Shown one piece after another: positions 1 through 12,700 of a stretch of 64,000 nucleotides of DNA (the first letter of the stretch is position 1; every line of letters begins with the position of its first letter). Under the pieces are notes generated by a model. It saw only the letters and a program-made list of their open reading frames with translations, was not told where the DNA came from and made no database searches. Origin of the DNA: Tretioscincus oriximinensis (lineage: Eukaryota > Chordata > Lepidosauria > Squamata > Gymnophthalmidae); the NCBI GenBank assembly GCA_022410635.1, contig JAJVDF010000503.1, forward strand, positions 1 to 64,000, read 5' to 3'. The translations under genes were made by a program, and so were the position numbers.

Positions 1-129
1 GCCATGGTTTTAGTAAAAGAGAAGTTATTGATGTATAATATTTATTTTTCTAATGGAATAAGCCCATTGCTTTACAGATATGCAACCAACTCTAGCTGCA
101 TAAAGATAAATTTTCAGGAGTAACATATA

Positions 130-905
130 AAAACATAAGAGGAGCCCTCCGGAATGGGGTCAGAGCCCATCTAGTCCAGCATTCTTTTTCACACAATGGG
201 GCACCAATTGCACCTGGGCAGTCTGAAACAGATGGAGTCAAACACTTCACCTGATCTCAATTCTCAATTAGGACTAGACAGATTTATGGACACCAAGGGT
301 ATAAATGGATACTAGGATGGATGTCTGGATGTTGCCTCCGGGATGGAGCAACAGGCAGGACTCCTGAAATACCATTTGCAGGGAGTCATGAACAGGAGCA
401 TATTTTGCTTTCCTCTGTTCAGACTGCCCAGGTGCATCTGGTGGGCCTCTGTGTGACACAGAATGCTGGACTTGATGGGCTGTGGCCTGATCCAGTATGG
501 CTCTTATGTTCTGTGTTCTATGTTCTCTGCAAACGATAGCAGTCCTGCTTGCTGCTCTATCTCTAAGGCAGTATCAAGATATTCATCTTAGTAACTGTTT
601 ATACTCTTGGTGTTCATGAACTTGTCTAATCCTGTCTTGATTCTATCCAGGCTGCTAGCTACCAACACTTCATCTGAAGTAAATTTCACAGACTGATGAC
701 CCCATGGGTAAAAAATGTACTTTTCTTTGTCCTTCTGCCCATCAGTTTCAAGGAATGCCCCCTGCTCTTGGTGTTGTGTGATAGAGAAAATATTTTTTCT
801 CTATTCACCTTATCCATCCCATGCATGATGTTATACACTTCAAACAGATCACATCTCAAATGTTGTGTTTTGGGGCTGAAGAGGGCAAAGATGTTGCATC
901 CTGGC
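130..905 (-). repeat. CR1-like LINE 3' end, split by a second CR1 copy
   Basis: The minus-oriented copy starts at the left with a cataagag-type end, runs through the 'agcccatctagtccagcattct' block to about 250, and resumes at about 535. A plus-oriented copy of the same family fills about 257-530 and ends in 'ctcttatgttct'. The family's other copies in this window (for example 9369-9745) are uninterrupted, so a younger insertion into an older copy is the simplest reading. The clade is assigned by general resemblance, not by search. Confidence 0.6.
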
Positions 906-1447
906 TTCGTAAGAGAGGTGCTCCAGCCTCCCTCCCTCCTTTCTTCTTTTTTCCCCTTTGGTTTTTTACTTTTCAGACTGGTCTGACTATCTGAGTTCCT
1001 GCCTGCGTGCGAGTGTTCTTTTTTAAAAAATAAATAAATAAATTACAATTTATGGAGAGCCGGCAGCCTCTTTGGATTTTGGGGTGGGGGGATTCTCTGT
1101 GTTGTTTATGTGTGTCCAGCCCCCTATTTTCATTGGCTAATAATTACAAATTGCCTGCTGTTTAGAGCTTAATCACGTCTATGCCTGCTTTTATTAGTGT
1201 TATAATAAGCATATTTAACAATATTTATTTAACAATAAGCTAAATTTCTTTCCCTTCATGGGATAAATATGAGCATATTTGCTTTAGTTCCTGCACTGCA
1301 GAGATAAGCTTTTTCATAAGCAAAAAAAATTCTCATGCACAGAGGAACAAAAAGTCATGAACTGTAAATGGGGAAAAGCAGAAGCAAAAAATAAACATTT
1401 TGTTTTAGGATAGGGGTAATGATTTGTCCNTTTGCCAATAAGTTATA

Positions 1448-1843
1448 GGCTGCTTCCTCACCACATGGTTTGCCTNGCTATTTCTAAGTCACTCACCTTC
1501 AAATTTCCATGCCATTCTGAAACATTGCCTAGCAATCTCATCACATGACGAGCATCTTAATGCCTTGTTGTGCTTACAAGCACTCTTTGCAAGCCAAAAG
1601 NAAATGAACTTTAAATTGTGCTTCAAAATTTCATGAGATTTGCCAAGTTCACATTGCTGAATGTCCCCATGAAGCTTTCTTTTGGATTTTACGAATTCCC
1701 GCTGTTGAGTCACACAAACTGTCATGAGTAGAAATTCCACAACAATTGACCTTTTTAGTGACTGGATCGCTGTACATGGGGTGGATTGAAGGTGATGTTG
1801 CTACCAACTCGGAACTCGGGAATGTGGCCACAGAATGCAGATC
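1448..1843. mobile_element. hAT-like non-autonomous element, copy 1
   Basis: This roughly 400-base block matches 17079-17511 closely along its length, including a shared 'gcctagcaatctcatcaca' core and a shared 'tggattttac' stretch. Its left end resembles the inverse of the 'gtgtggatgcagc' right end of the second copy, so the family has short terminal inverted repeats. It carries no coding capacity. The superfamily is inferred. Confidence 0.45.
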
Positions 1844-3465
1844 ATTTTGAAAAGGATTATTGCAATTTAGCTGGCCTTTGGCTGAAGAAATAGCAACTTT
1901 TAGGCACCCCTCAAACCACTTTTTGGCACTATTGTTTTTAATATGTGTACTTTTGTATTCTGTTCCTATTGTTCAGGCACAATAGAAGGATAAATCAAAC
2001 CAATCAATGATAAATTAACCAAGAAATATGATGGCATGAGAGACAGCAGCCTAATTGGTTTAGAAGTATCATGGCAGAAACATCTCTGAACCTGTGTGCA
2101 CTTCTTCATCTCCACAGTGTATAGTAATGTGGTTCTAGAATAGAAGAGTTGCAACTTTAACGAGTTGGCAAATTAAGGAAAATTCAGCAGATATTGCAGA
2201 TATGACAAGTAGCAGCTACTAAAATTTCCTCTTTTAGACATCCATTAAAGCTGCAACCCACCTGTCCTAGTTTTATGCCCTCAGATCCACTGGTGAGTAT
2301 TGAATTATTGGACAGATGATTCATACCACCCAGAAAATCCACACCAAAATCCACCACCCTGGATCTTTATAGTAAGCTGGCTCCCTGAACAGTAATTATA
2401 TAGAGATGATTCAAGTGCATTACAATAGGGTTTGTTAATGTAATGTACTGCAATCTCCCTCGAGGGGAAGAAATAAAAGGAAACATAAGTATTACAATCT
2501 AAAGAGAGGCAGAAAGTTGGAAGGAAGAATAGTCTAAAAGAATCCTCCAGTAACCTAAGTTTTAACTGATGTTATGTGTAGTGTGCCAAGAAACCATTGT
2601 CTCTATTCAACACCCTGTCAATGAACTGGAATGCTGATAAGAATGGGTTCATACTAGGGATGTACATGAATAAAATTCATATGTTTGGGTAATCTTCAAA
2701 ACAAACACCCAATTTTCAGTTTGCTTCAAATCATTTAATCATAGAAGTGGTTGTTTGTATTCAGGCTGCCTCCTCATGATGGGTTATAACCCAGAATCTG
2801 AAAATGATTGTGGGGAAAAATCATCTTTATGTAATCCACATGGAGTCAGCGAGAAAATAAATCTGGATGTCGATACTAAGCTTGTCAGCCACCTGATTGT
2901 ACATTGTCCCTGGCTAGCGCATCTTGTGGTATCCTGCCTTCCTGTGACAGATCGGTACACGGGAAAGACTTAATAGAGCACAGGCATTTTGTATGTGATG
3001 CTTGAAAGAATCAGCATCAAGCTATTTGGGGGCAACAGAGCTTTCTCCTGAGTGAATAATTGAAGCTCCGTTGCTGTATGGGGTGGATTCTTAATCATGT
3101 AAGTACCATCATAGTATAAAAACCTTGTGGGGAGGCAGCCTTAATTATATATTGGTTTGAAAAGAAAAAAAAATACAATTTTCCCATTTAAAAAAACCCC
3201 AAAGTGAATTATGAATGTTTGGTCTAATTATTTGTATTGATAAACAGGAGACTATTTGATTGAAAGGGTAGAAATAAAGTAAATAATAAATGTTTGGTCA
3301 AATTATTTGTTTTCATAATGAAGAAACTCGTTCGATTGAATTTTGAAAATGCAAGCAACTGCATGCTTAATTTGATGCTGACATCTGTAGGCTGAACTTT
3401 GAATAATTCTAAGAAATACATTATCAAATTGTGTGTATCATGTTTTTTCGTTATTTTCTTTTTAG
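1844..3465 (+). other. C6 intron sequence, no recognised feature
   Basis: This is AT-rich intronic sequence leading to the polypyrimidine tract and acceptor of the first C6 exon in the window. I found no exon, RNA gene or clear repeat in it. The preceding C6 exons must lie to the left of the window. Confidence 0.6.
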
Positions 3466-3706
3466 AACTCTAAATTTATTAGAATACATAAGGTGGTTGC
3501 TGTGTCAAACTTCACAATGAAAACCTCAGACTTGCATCTTTCGGAAGTCTTCTTAAAAGCCCTCAATAGTCTGCCTCTGGAGTACAATTATGCCCTCTAC
3601 AGCAGGATATTTGATGATTTTGGAACTCATTACTACACATCTGGTTCAATGGGGGGCACCTATGACCTTCTTTATCAATATAGTGCTGAAGAACTGAAAA
3701 ATGCAG
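3466..3706 (+). CDS. C6: C6 exon: MACPF core with signature motif
   Basis: 241 bases, entering in phase 0 (AAC) and leaving in phase 1. It carries the MACPF signature FGTHYYTSGSMGG, the central bend of the pore-forming fold, and an N-glycosylation sequon NFT that human C6 also has at this place. The acceptor has a strong T tract. The donor GCAG|gtttgt is weak. Confidence 0.95.
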
Positions 3707-6700
3707 GTTTGTTGCCAGTAACTGATGTCCTGTTATCCTCTTAATGGTCCTCATAGGGGCTGCAGGAGGCAACCTTGTCTAGAATTTTAGCTTGTGCAGT
3801 AATCATAGTTTTGGTTTTCTGGAAACCTTCTTGCAAAGCAGTACAATAAAATGAACCAAGAGGATTTTCCAACAAATTATTTATTATTGTTGTTTTTATC
3901 CTAATCATCATCATTATGATTATAACTTTAAGAAATTTAAGCTTTTTGTAGAAGAAGAAGAAGAAGAACTGGGTTCTTATACCCTGCTTTTCTCACCTTA
4001 CAAAGGGACTCAAAGTGGCTTACAAGGTTATTTTCTATCTTCCCCACCAGCTGTGGTGGTTTCCATGTATCTACTTACAGTCAGTTGCAATTTCTTGCAA
4101 TTCTTTCTTTTGAATAGCTGGGTTGGCTAGCGCTACAGGCTAGGGGAAGGTGCTCACCCCTCTCAACATTCGATACAGGGCTTCAAAACTCGATCTCCCA
4201 GATGAGAGACGGTTTCCTAAGTGACTGAGCCACTCATGCTCATGGACCAGGCAGGATTATACCAATATCAGAATTTTGAAAGCTCTAATGTATAATGCAA
4301 AGAGAGGCCATCACACTGTGGAAGCCACATAAAAATACTAGCAAGAAAAAGCATAGCCTTTTTTAGCACTATGAGTGCTGGATCCCTCCAATTACATGAA
4401 GCAAATCTCTCATCATCCCACTATTACAGCATGAAAAAAAATTCATGTGTGGATGCAGCCTCACTTTTATGTGGTATGAATCAGATCAGCCAGTGGGTCT
4501 TACACATTACAGGTTTTTAGTACAGAAATGCTACTGTGTAAGGACTGGATACACAAAACGGTTTATCATGTTGATGTTATTATTAAAATCATACTCATCT
4601 CTGGTTGTCCTTGTGAATCAAAGATTGTCTCTTTACACATGTCATTTTCTGAAGGCTTGGATTCTGTCTACGTTAGCCTGGCACAGACACCAATTAGACA
4701 TACTCACACAGAGAGCGGCTGGTATAGCAGAATGAAATAAACCTGATTCTGACAGGTTTCACTCTGTTCCAATGGTGTTTTCTGACAGACTGAGCAGCAA
4801 CTGGGAAGTTATTTCTAAGATGGTTTCAGAAAATTGTTATTTATACCCCGCCCTATACCCGAAAGTATATATTATACTAAATCAGGAAAGTGTCAGTCTA
4901 TTTGTACATGCAATTTCAGCTGCGCATTCCATAGCCTTGATTTCCCTTAACTGAATCAATATAACTTAGTCTATAATTTTATTAATGTTAAAGCACTACA
5001 AAAATGATTTATCTTTTGCTGCATAGGTTTAACAGAGCAAGAAGCCCAAGAATGTGTCCGAACAGAAACAACTAGGCGCATCTTCTTCAGAAAGAAAAAA
5101 AAAGTTCATACCAGATGCATCAATAACCGAATGACTGAAAAACATGAAGGTGACTAAAAAGGAAATGTGTTCCAAAATATAGTGTTGAAGAGTTTGGGAA
5201 TTCATCGTGTTTCAAACTTCAGTTCATCAAAGTATGAACTACTTTTAGAGGCATGGACTGTGAAGAGGTTTTTTTGTTTTACATTAAGCTGCTTCTTGGC
5301 TAATATAGCGACTCCTCTTGCCTTGTTGGAACCTCTAGATTTTGCCAAAGTATCCCATCCATAGAAATTACATAATCTGGAATCACCTCCTGCAGAAGTA
5401 GAATATCAGCCCGCATAAGACGAATTAACCAAAGCAATCTGAATCTTTTAAGGTCGGAATTGATACCAGAGCCAAAGATAGTCATGAAACTCAGCTTGCC
5501 TGTAATTCTCCAGTCCCAGAAAGCCTCTTCCTTTCCACCCCTTCCCCATCGCCCATTACACTGGTCCTCCCTGCTAAATAGCAGAAGAGGAGGGTAATCC
5601 AAAATGATTACCTCCCTGCTGTATGGGCTCATGGCTACTTAGCCCTTAGGGGGAATGCTCCTAAATTTATCTCATTGCTAAACTTCTAGACTTATGGTCC
5701 TCTGTCTTTGCCATAATTCTTCTTATAGCATAGAATAAATTCATAATAATGTAATTAAAGATTTAAATTCATAATAGAGCTCTAAATATATACAGTGACG
5801 AACTTGTATTCATTTCCACCCATTGTTGCGCCTAATTTTTACCTTAATTTATTGAAATATAATTAACTTAAGACTATAAGATAATTATATAGTCTGTAAG
5901 ATTTATTGAAGTACCGAAATTAGTAATTTATTTCTTATAAGTAATATTAGGAAACTTAAGCTTAGAGATATTCTAATTAGAATATTCAAAACAGTGTGAT
6001 CATAATAGACACAGGAAATACCCCTTATCAACATATCATAATAAACATTTATTAAACCCAAATTATAAAGATTCATTTTCCCTGATATCCAGATTGAAGA
6101 GAATACTTAAAACAGGCCACTTTGGTCTTTATCCTTTTCTTATCACTTCAGTCCTAAACAACTAGACTTAAACCGGGGTGGGATGGGGACTTTTATACCT
6201 CCTGATGTACTCCAGTTCTTCAGGATTGCATTAATAGTGCATGCTGGAGAAGTATTGAAGTGTCCAGGTCATAGTAATTCAGACCCCATCCAGACAGGAT
6301 ATTTGTCACACTATGAAGAATAAAGAATTTGCCTCATTATCATGCAGGTTCAGCAATGCATATGCTATAAACATCTCTTTAAGCAGTTTTTCCTGCTTAT
6401 ACTTCTTATTCCATAGCGTGTTCTTCCGTATTCATTTTATGTCTCCATTATATGATGAGTGGTGAGAACTTTGCCCTTATCCGAGAAAATATGGGAAATT
6501 TCATTGACTTCTGGATGAATTCCTTAGTTGTCTTGAAGGTGCCATGCAATGGGAATACAGTTCTTGGATTGATTCACATTGATTTTATAGACTGCAATGC
6601 AGAATGTGAATGTAAGGATAGAGTTGGAATTGGATTATTAAGGAATAGTAAGAAATAGCAAAACTAAAAAGCTTGTCTGGATGGGGCCTCTGTCACAAAG

Positions 6701-9700
6701 GCTATGCTATTACAGTGCTGTATAGTTGCTGAAAGTCAATCCTAATTGATGGTATCTAGCAATATGTAGAGTCGCCAAGGTCTTCTACCCTCCCAACATC
6801 TGCTGCATAAAGCAAATGCCTCATTTAGAGACAAGTTTAAATCTGCAGTAAAGGGAGTATTCTTGGAATTGCTGTTACTTCTGATTTTGTGTAGATAGGA
6901 TCACATTGTCCACATAAACCTCAGTAGTGAAAGAATTATAGTAATCCATAGTGTGTACAGTGCAAAGAGAGTAAAATGTCTAACAATCTTTGGGCAGCAT
7001 TCGTGCCCAACTATTCTGAAGCGATGATGTGAATGTGATCATGTTTATGCTGGCCTCTCTTTGAATAATAAATCATTTCTAAAAAAAATAATTCTAGGTT
7101 CAATTCTGCAGTCCTCGGAGAAGTCTGTTTCATTTGTGAAAGGAGGAAGATCTGAATATGCTGCAGCTCTTGCCTGGGAAAAGGAAGGTTCATTCCCAGG
7201 ACACACCGTGTACACCAATTGGCTCGAATCGACAAAGGACAATCCAATAGTAGTTGACTTTGAGGTAGGAAATTGGAACAAAGTCAATACTTGTTTGATC
7301 CTTAAAAATGAATTTTTACCTATTTGGTGAGTTCCAACAGGAAAAAAGGTTAGAAATACAAATTACAAAAACACATTTAAAATAAAACCTACCTACCTCC
7401 TTCTCTGGCAGAACAAAACCCAGAGAATCAAAGGTTTGGGCAAGAAGCGAAGTTCTAGTTGAGTACCGAAACAACCAATGTGCATCCATATGCATCCAAG
7501 TCATTTCTGGTAGTCCACATACTTGAATGACTTTGGCCTTCTTCAATGATCTTCGTAGTGAAAAGGCACATTCTATGAGACTTTGGGAGCCTACAAGCTC
7601 CCAAGAAATACTGTTTCTCTTCAGTTATTTTTACCAGGTGTGTGAATAAAAAGGCTTGTGTTTAAACACCTTAACTATAAAGAGGCTGTTTAAATAGCAA
7701 AAGCTGTATTTCCTATGCATTTCTTGCCTGTTTTTGGCTAAGGGAACCAGCTTTGTTATGCCCTTTTTCAAAAGTATTGTAAAGGACTGCTAGGAAATCA
7801 CAGAGAGGTGTCCACAGCTTTGTTACCACAAAATTGCAGCAAAATACTACAAGAAAACCTTGGAATATTGAAGCTTTCTATTGCAATTGCAGCTGTAATC
7901 TCTCAATGACATGCAGATGAAACCTTGATTTCCTGTTATTATACCATAAAACATGAGGATGCAGCATAAGTGTAAAGCCTACAAGAAGGCCTTCTCCTTG
8001 AGATCTTAAACACAAGCATATGGCAATCCTATGCTGTGTTAATATTTATCTTAAACAGTCTACTTCTACTTAATGGAAACGTGTGTGGAAGCAGTTGATC
8101 CAGAACAAGTTAATGGAATGAAAAAATACCTAGGTCATATTCTAGATAGGACTGTGACTCAGCAGAGTAGGACCTGCAATCTGGAGTTGATGTAATAGAC
8201 ATCTCTTGATTGGTGACTTTTAGCATGATTGGTCAAAACTGTATATATATGTAATATAGTAACTTAGCAATTTCTCTCTTGCTAATGTTGATACTATTGG
8301 AAAGTAAACTGATTCCTAAACTTGAATAAAGACCCTCCTGTGGAGTGAAAGTCCTGCTATGCTGTGTGCTTTCTGCCAGGACCTTCCTGTTTATACCCAG
8401 GTTGCTTCCTTTGTTCTTGTGGCTATGCTACAACTCTGAATTTACCTGACAACAGCTAATAGACATTAACTAAAGTGTTTTAAGGCAAGCACATACAAAC
8501 AAGGCCTAAGAAAATACATTAGTCTAGTGAGTTAGAGGGAAACCTCTAACATTTATTGTGAATTTCCCTTTTTAGCTGGCTTCCATTTTGGATTTGGTGA
8601 AGGACTTTCCATGCGCAGCTACAAAACGCCATAACCTCAAGAGAGCTCTTGTTGAATATTCAGCACAGTTTGACCCATGTAGATGTGCTCCATGTCCCAA
8701 CAACGGCAGGCCTGTTCTGTTTGGATCTGAATGCCTGTGTGTATGTCAAGCTGGCACTTTTGGTGATAATTGCGAGATGAAAGCACCCGACTACAAATCT
8801 GGTATATTTATTAATTTATTAATTTACATTTCTATACCACTTTATACTTGAGGGTTTCAGGGCAGTTAGCAATAAAAACCAAATACACATTTAAAAACAA
8901 CATCTGAAAGCAGAAGGGAGAGCTGGTTTTTCAGCAGCCAAATGCCAATAGATCTATGGACCAGCAAATCAGGTTGTTTGTTTGCTCATGTGTGTGCACC
9001 CCCTCATCTGTGCAGAGCAGATACAGAGAAAAATCAGGTTTCAGGTGGCCTCCACCATGAGAGCTGGAAATATCAGCTCTCATTAAACCCACAGAAAGGC
9101 AGATTTGTAGTGACTGCATCACTCACAAGCTGCCATTGTATATGCAGGAGCCTCCCGAGTGGTGCTCCCATGCAGACATAAATGCTGTTTGTGGATGCAG
9201 CCAGAGATGTAAGTAGGGACGAAAATAGCAGGTGACATCCTCTGAAGTTTTTATCCACGCCCCTGAGCTATGAGATTCAGGAAGCAAGGACTGTAGTTGC
9301 TACTGACTGGGACCCATTAAAATACAAGATTCCCTACTCAGATGTAGGGATATTCAGCCAGCCACATAACAATATAAGAACATAAAAAGAGCCCTGATGA
9401 ATGGGTCCAGAGCCCATCTAGGCCAGCATTCTGTCTCTACAATGGCCCATTAATTGCACCTGGGCAGTCTCAAGCAGCTGAAGGCTTCAAATTGTGCTTC
9501 AGGATTACTATCTATTGCTCCATCACAGAGGCAGTATCAAGGCATACACCCTAGAAACTGTTCATAACCTTGGCTTTCATGAACTTTTCTAATCCTGTCT
9601 TAATGCTATCTAGACTGCTAGGTAACCACATATTCTGGAAGTAAATTCAACAGTTCACTGATCCTCTGGGTGAAAAAATACTTTCCCTGTCTTCTGCCTA

Positions 9701-12700
9701 TCAGTTTCAAAGAATAGCCCATTGTCCAGCCCATGTACCTGCTTTCTCTTGTTTGTTCTGGTCCCAAACATGCTGCTTTGTCTTTTAGGAATTGTGAAAG
9801 CTTCCACTCATCATCTTTCAGTTGCTGAGATGTAAATAGTATCTCCGAGAATTACCTGGGGACAGGCCTGGTTTTTCTTTAACTGTCTGCCTGGGTTGAG
9901 GGGTCATGGGTAAGGACTGTTTCTTGTCCTTTTATTTAGAGTTATCCATGAGTCTTGCTTTCGATCTTCTCAAATGAATCTTCAATCCAGAGCAGAAAAA
10001 TTAAAGGTCCAAATGAAGCTCCATTTATACTGTGTAAGTTGCTGTTCTGGTAGAACATTGGGGTGATCTTCAGAGATCCTAGAACCCTCATAAACATGCC
10101 ATTCAGAAGATGAGGAAGAATGGTGGCTTTTATCAATTGTCATGTTTAGAGAGGGATGAAAATCAACATTCTACTAATTGTTGAAGTACAAAATCTGATG
10201 TTTAATGCCACCATGCTCTGCTAGGGTTTGGAAAGATTAAACATAGCAAAACATTGCAGCAGACCCTTTCTTTCATCCCATTACATGCATTGTGTAGCTT
10301 GGCAGGAGGATTACAAAATTCATGTCTTTATAACTGGTACCCTGAAATTTTGTCACAGTGATTGTTTCCAGCTAAAACAGAATGCAGCTGTGAATCGGAT
10401 TGATTTATTATTAGATTGTATAAGTGAATTAGCATAAGTTGCTATTTGTTGTATTTACAAATAAATTTATACACATTTATACAAATTTATTAAAAAAAAT
10501 TAAAGACCTGAAATTTTTAAAGATGCCTTCAGAGCTATGAGCTTCAAAAAGTTGAAGAACTGACTTTTCTGTCTTCAAGACAAGGAAATGCGAATAGAAA
10601 GGAGGAGAAGGAGGAGGAAAAAGTTGTTTCTGGTTTGTATACCCCAGCCCTTCTTACCCGAAGGGACTTAGAGAATCTTACAAGGTTGATTTTTGTTTTG
10701 TCTTCCCCACCAGGTTAATGGTGGTACTCATTTATCTAAATTGGAATATAGATTACAAATTACTTTCTTTTGAATAGCCAAGTTGGCTAGAGCTGAAGGC
10801 TAGCAGAATGTGCTTGTCCCTCTCCACGTCTGACACAGATCCTCAAAACCGGATTTCTCAATTGAAAGACCGGTTCTTAGCGACTATGCCATTTGAGTAA
10901 AGGGGATAAATGTCTGTCATTACTGTCTCAAGTTCATTCAGAGGATACTTTATGTGCATCCTGAGATTCTCCTAAAGGCTACAAGATGCTCACATGTGAT
11001 ATAACAAAAGCTGAAAAAGAACATCTTTTCCATGGATCCTTAGAAATTCAATCCAGTTTTAAATTTGTGTGACAGATATTCCAGAAGTATACTAAATTAA
11101 GCATTCATCACACCGAGGACTCTAGTTAATCTTTCTTGGGTCTTCCTTCATCTGTTTTAGTTGCTGTGGATGGATATTGGAGTTGCTGGTCCACATGGAG
11201 CTCCTGCAGTGCTTCCCGCAAGAGACATCGAACCCGTGAGTGTAACAATCCTACACCACTCAACGGAGGAAAGTCATGTGAAGGTGAACAGAGGCAAGAG
11301 GATGACTGCTATCTCTCCTTACTTGCTGATCGGTAAAGTGGAAATAGAAACATCAACTATGAGAAACCTTCTGGTATATAAATGTTGGCAAATACAGTAC
11401 ATTTTTCTTTAATGTACCTAAGCATGAGAAAGACGTGGAGGGGGGGTACCCGGGGATGGGGGGAGGCTTCTTTCTTTTTCTCCAGTTTCTTTGCAACTTT
11501 GCAAAGAGACTGTCAATTCAAACCAAGATTCCTGTTAATCTGAAAATAAAAGAATGTTGTGAAGAAATATGGACTGGCAATTTGAAGAATGTCTGGTCAA
11601 TTGTAGGCACACGTCTCAGGCAACTGAAAGAAAGGAGTTAGAGACATAGTGGAAGTTCCTGACTTTTGGAGCTCCCAGGGAGGGATTTTAACAGTGCATC
11701 TGGCTGTCCTACTGAAATTGGTCCCTATGGTATCTTCAAGTAAACCATCCTTGTATATCTGTGGTTTGGTATACACTCCTAGTAAAACTCAACTGTTAAA
11801 CCTGATTGGACACAATTTTGTTGGCCCTGATGTATGTGTGTGTGTGTCAACTTACCATCCTGTGTGCCAGAAGGTTGGGAGTTGGAATCACCCTTATCCC
11901 ACTCTGTCAAGGGAGTTCCATTTCTTCTTGTTCTGGATGTGTCAGTGGATGGATAATTTTAACTCACTCTGAGTGAAAATTGTATGGTCTTATTCTTTAG
12001 AGCAACCTTGTGTATAAATGATGAAGAAGGCAAAAAGGAAAGGGACATTTTAGTGGAGCAGCCTGAATCCGGATGTCTTAAACCAGACCAACCAGAACAT
12101 GGATTCATCAGGGTAAGCATAAAGATCATATTAAAAAGAGTAAGGAATCACTTCTTTATTAAAAGAAATTGGGATGCTTGCGAATGGATGCGCAAAACCT
12201 GGAAGGGCTTAATCTTTGCCCTATTTGCACAAAAGGATTCATTGCACTGTTTGAAGTCTTAACATCTTGCAGGCAAGGGTTTACCAAGAACCCTTTAACT
12301 CAAGGTTTGCTTTAACTCACCATATTAACTCTTGNGGTNAGGGACGGATTTAGGCTGTATTTTTCTCATGGGCTGTAATTTACTTACTTATCTACTTATT
12401 TTTCTTTCTTTCTTTAATGAATAAAGCTACTTCCCTCAGCTACTTTGGATTTCATAATAATAAAAGCAATAAAAATAATATCTTCTTAGTATTACCGGTA
12501 TCTATATTTTGTCTAAATGCAGCCCTANTTGCGGTGCTTCAATCACCATTTCTTTAACCTGGCCTTTGGCTAAAAAACCCTGCTCTCCCCTACTTTTAGA
12601 TATTGCTGTTTTAATCTGTTTTTTTATTGTAACACCCACCCACCCCCTGAGCCCTTCAGGTATAGGGTGGTAGAGAAATGTAAGCAAATAAATGAAGATT

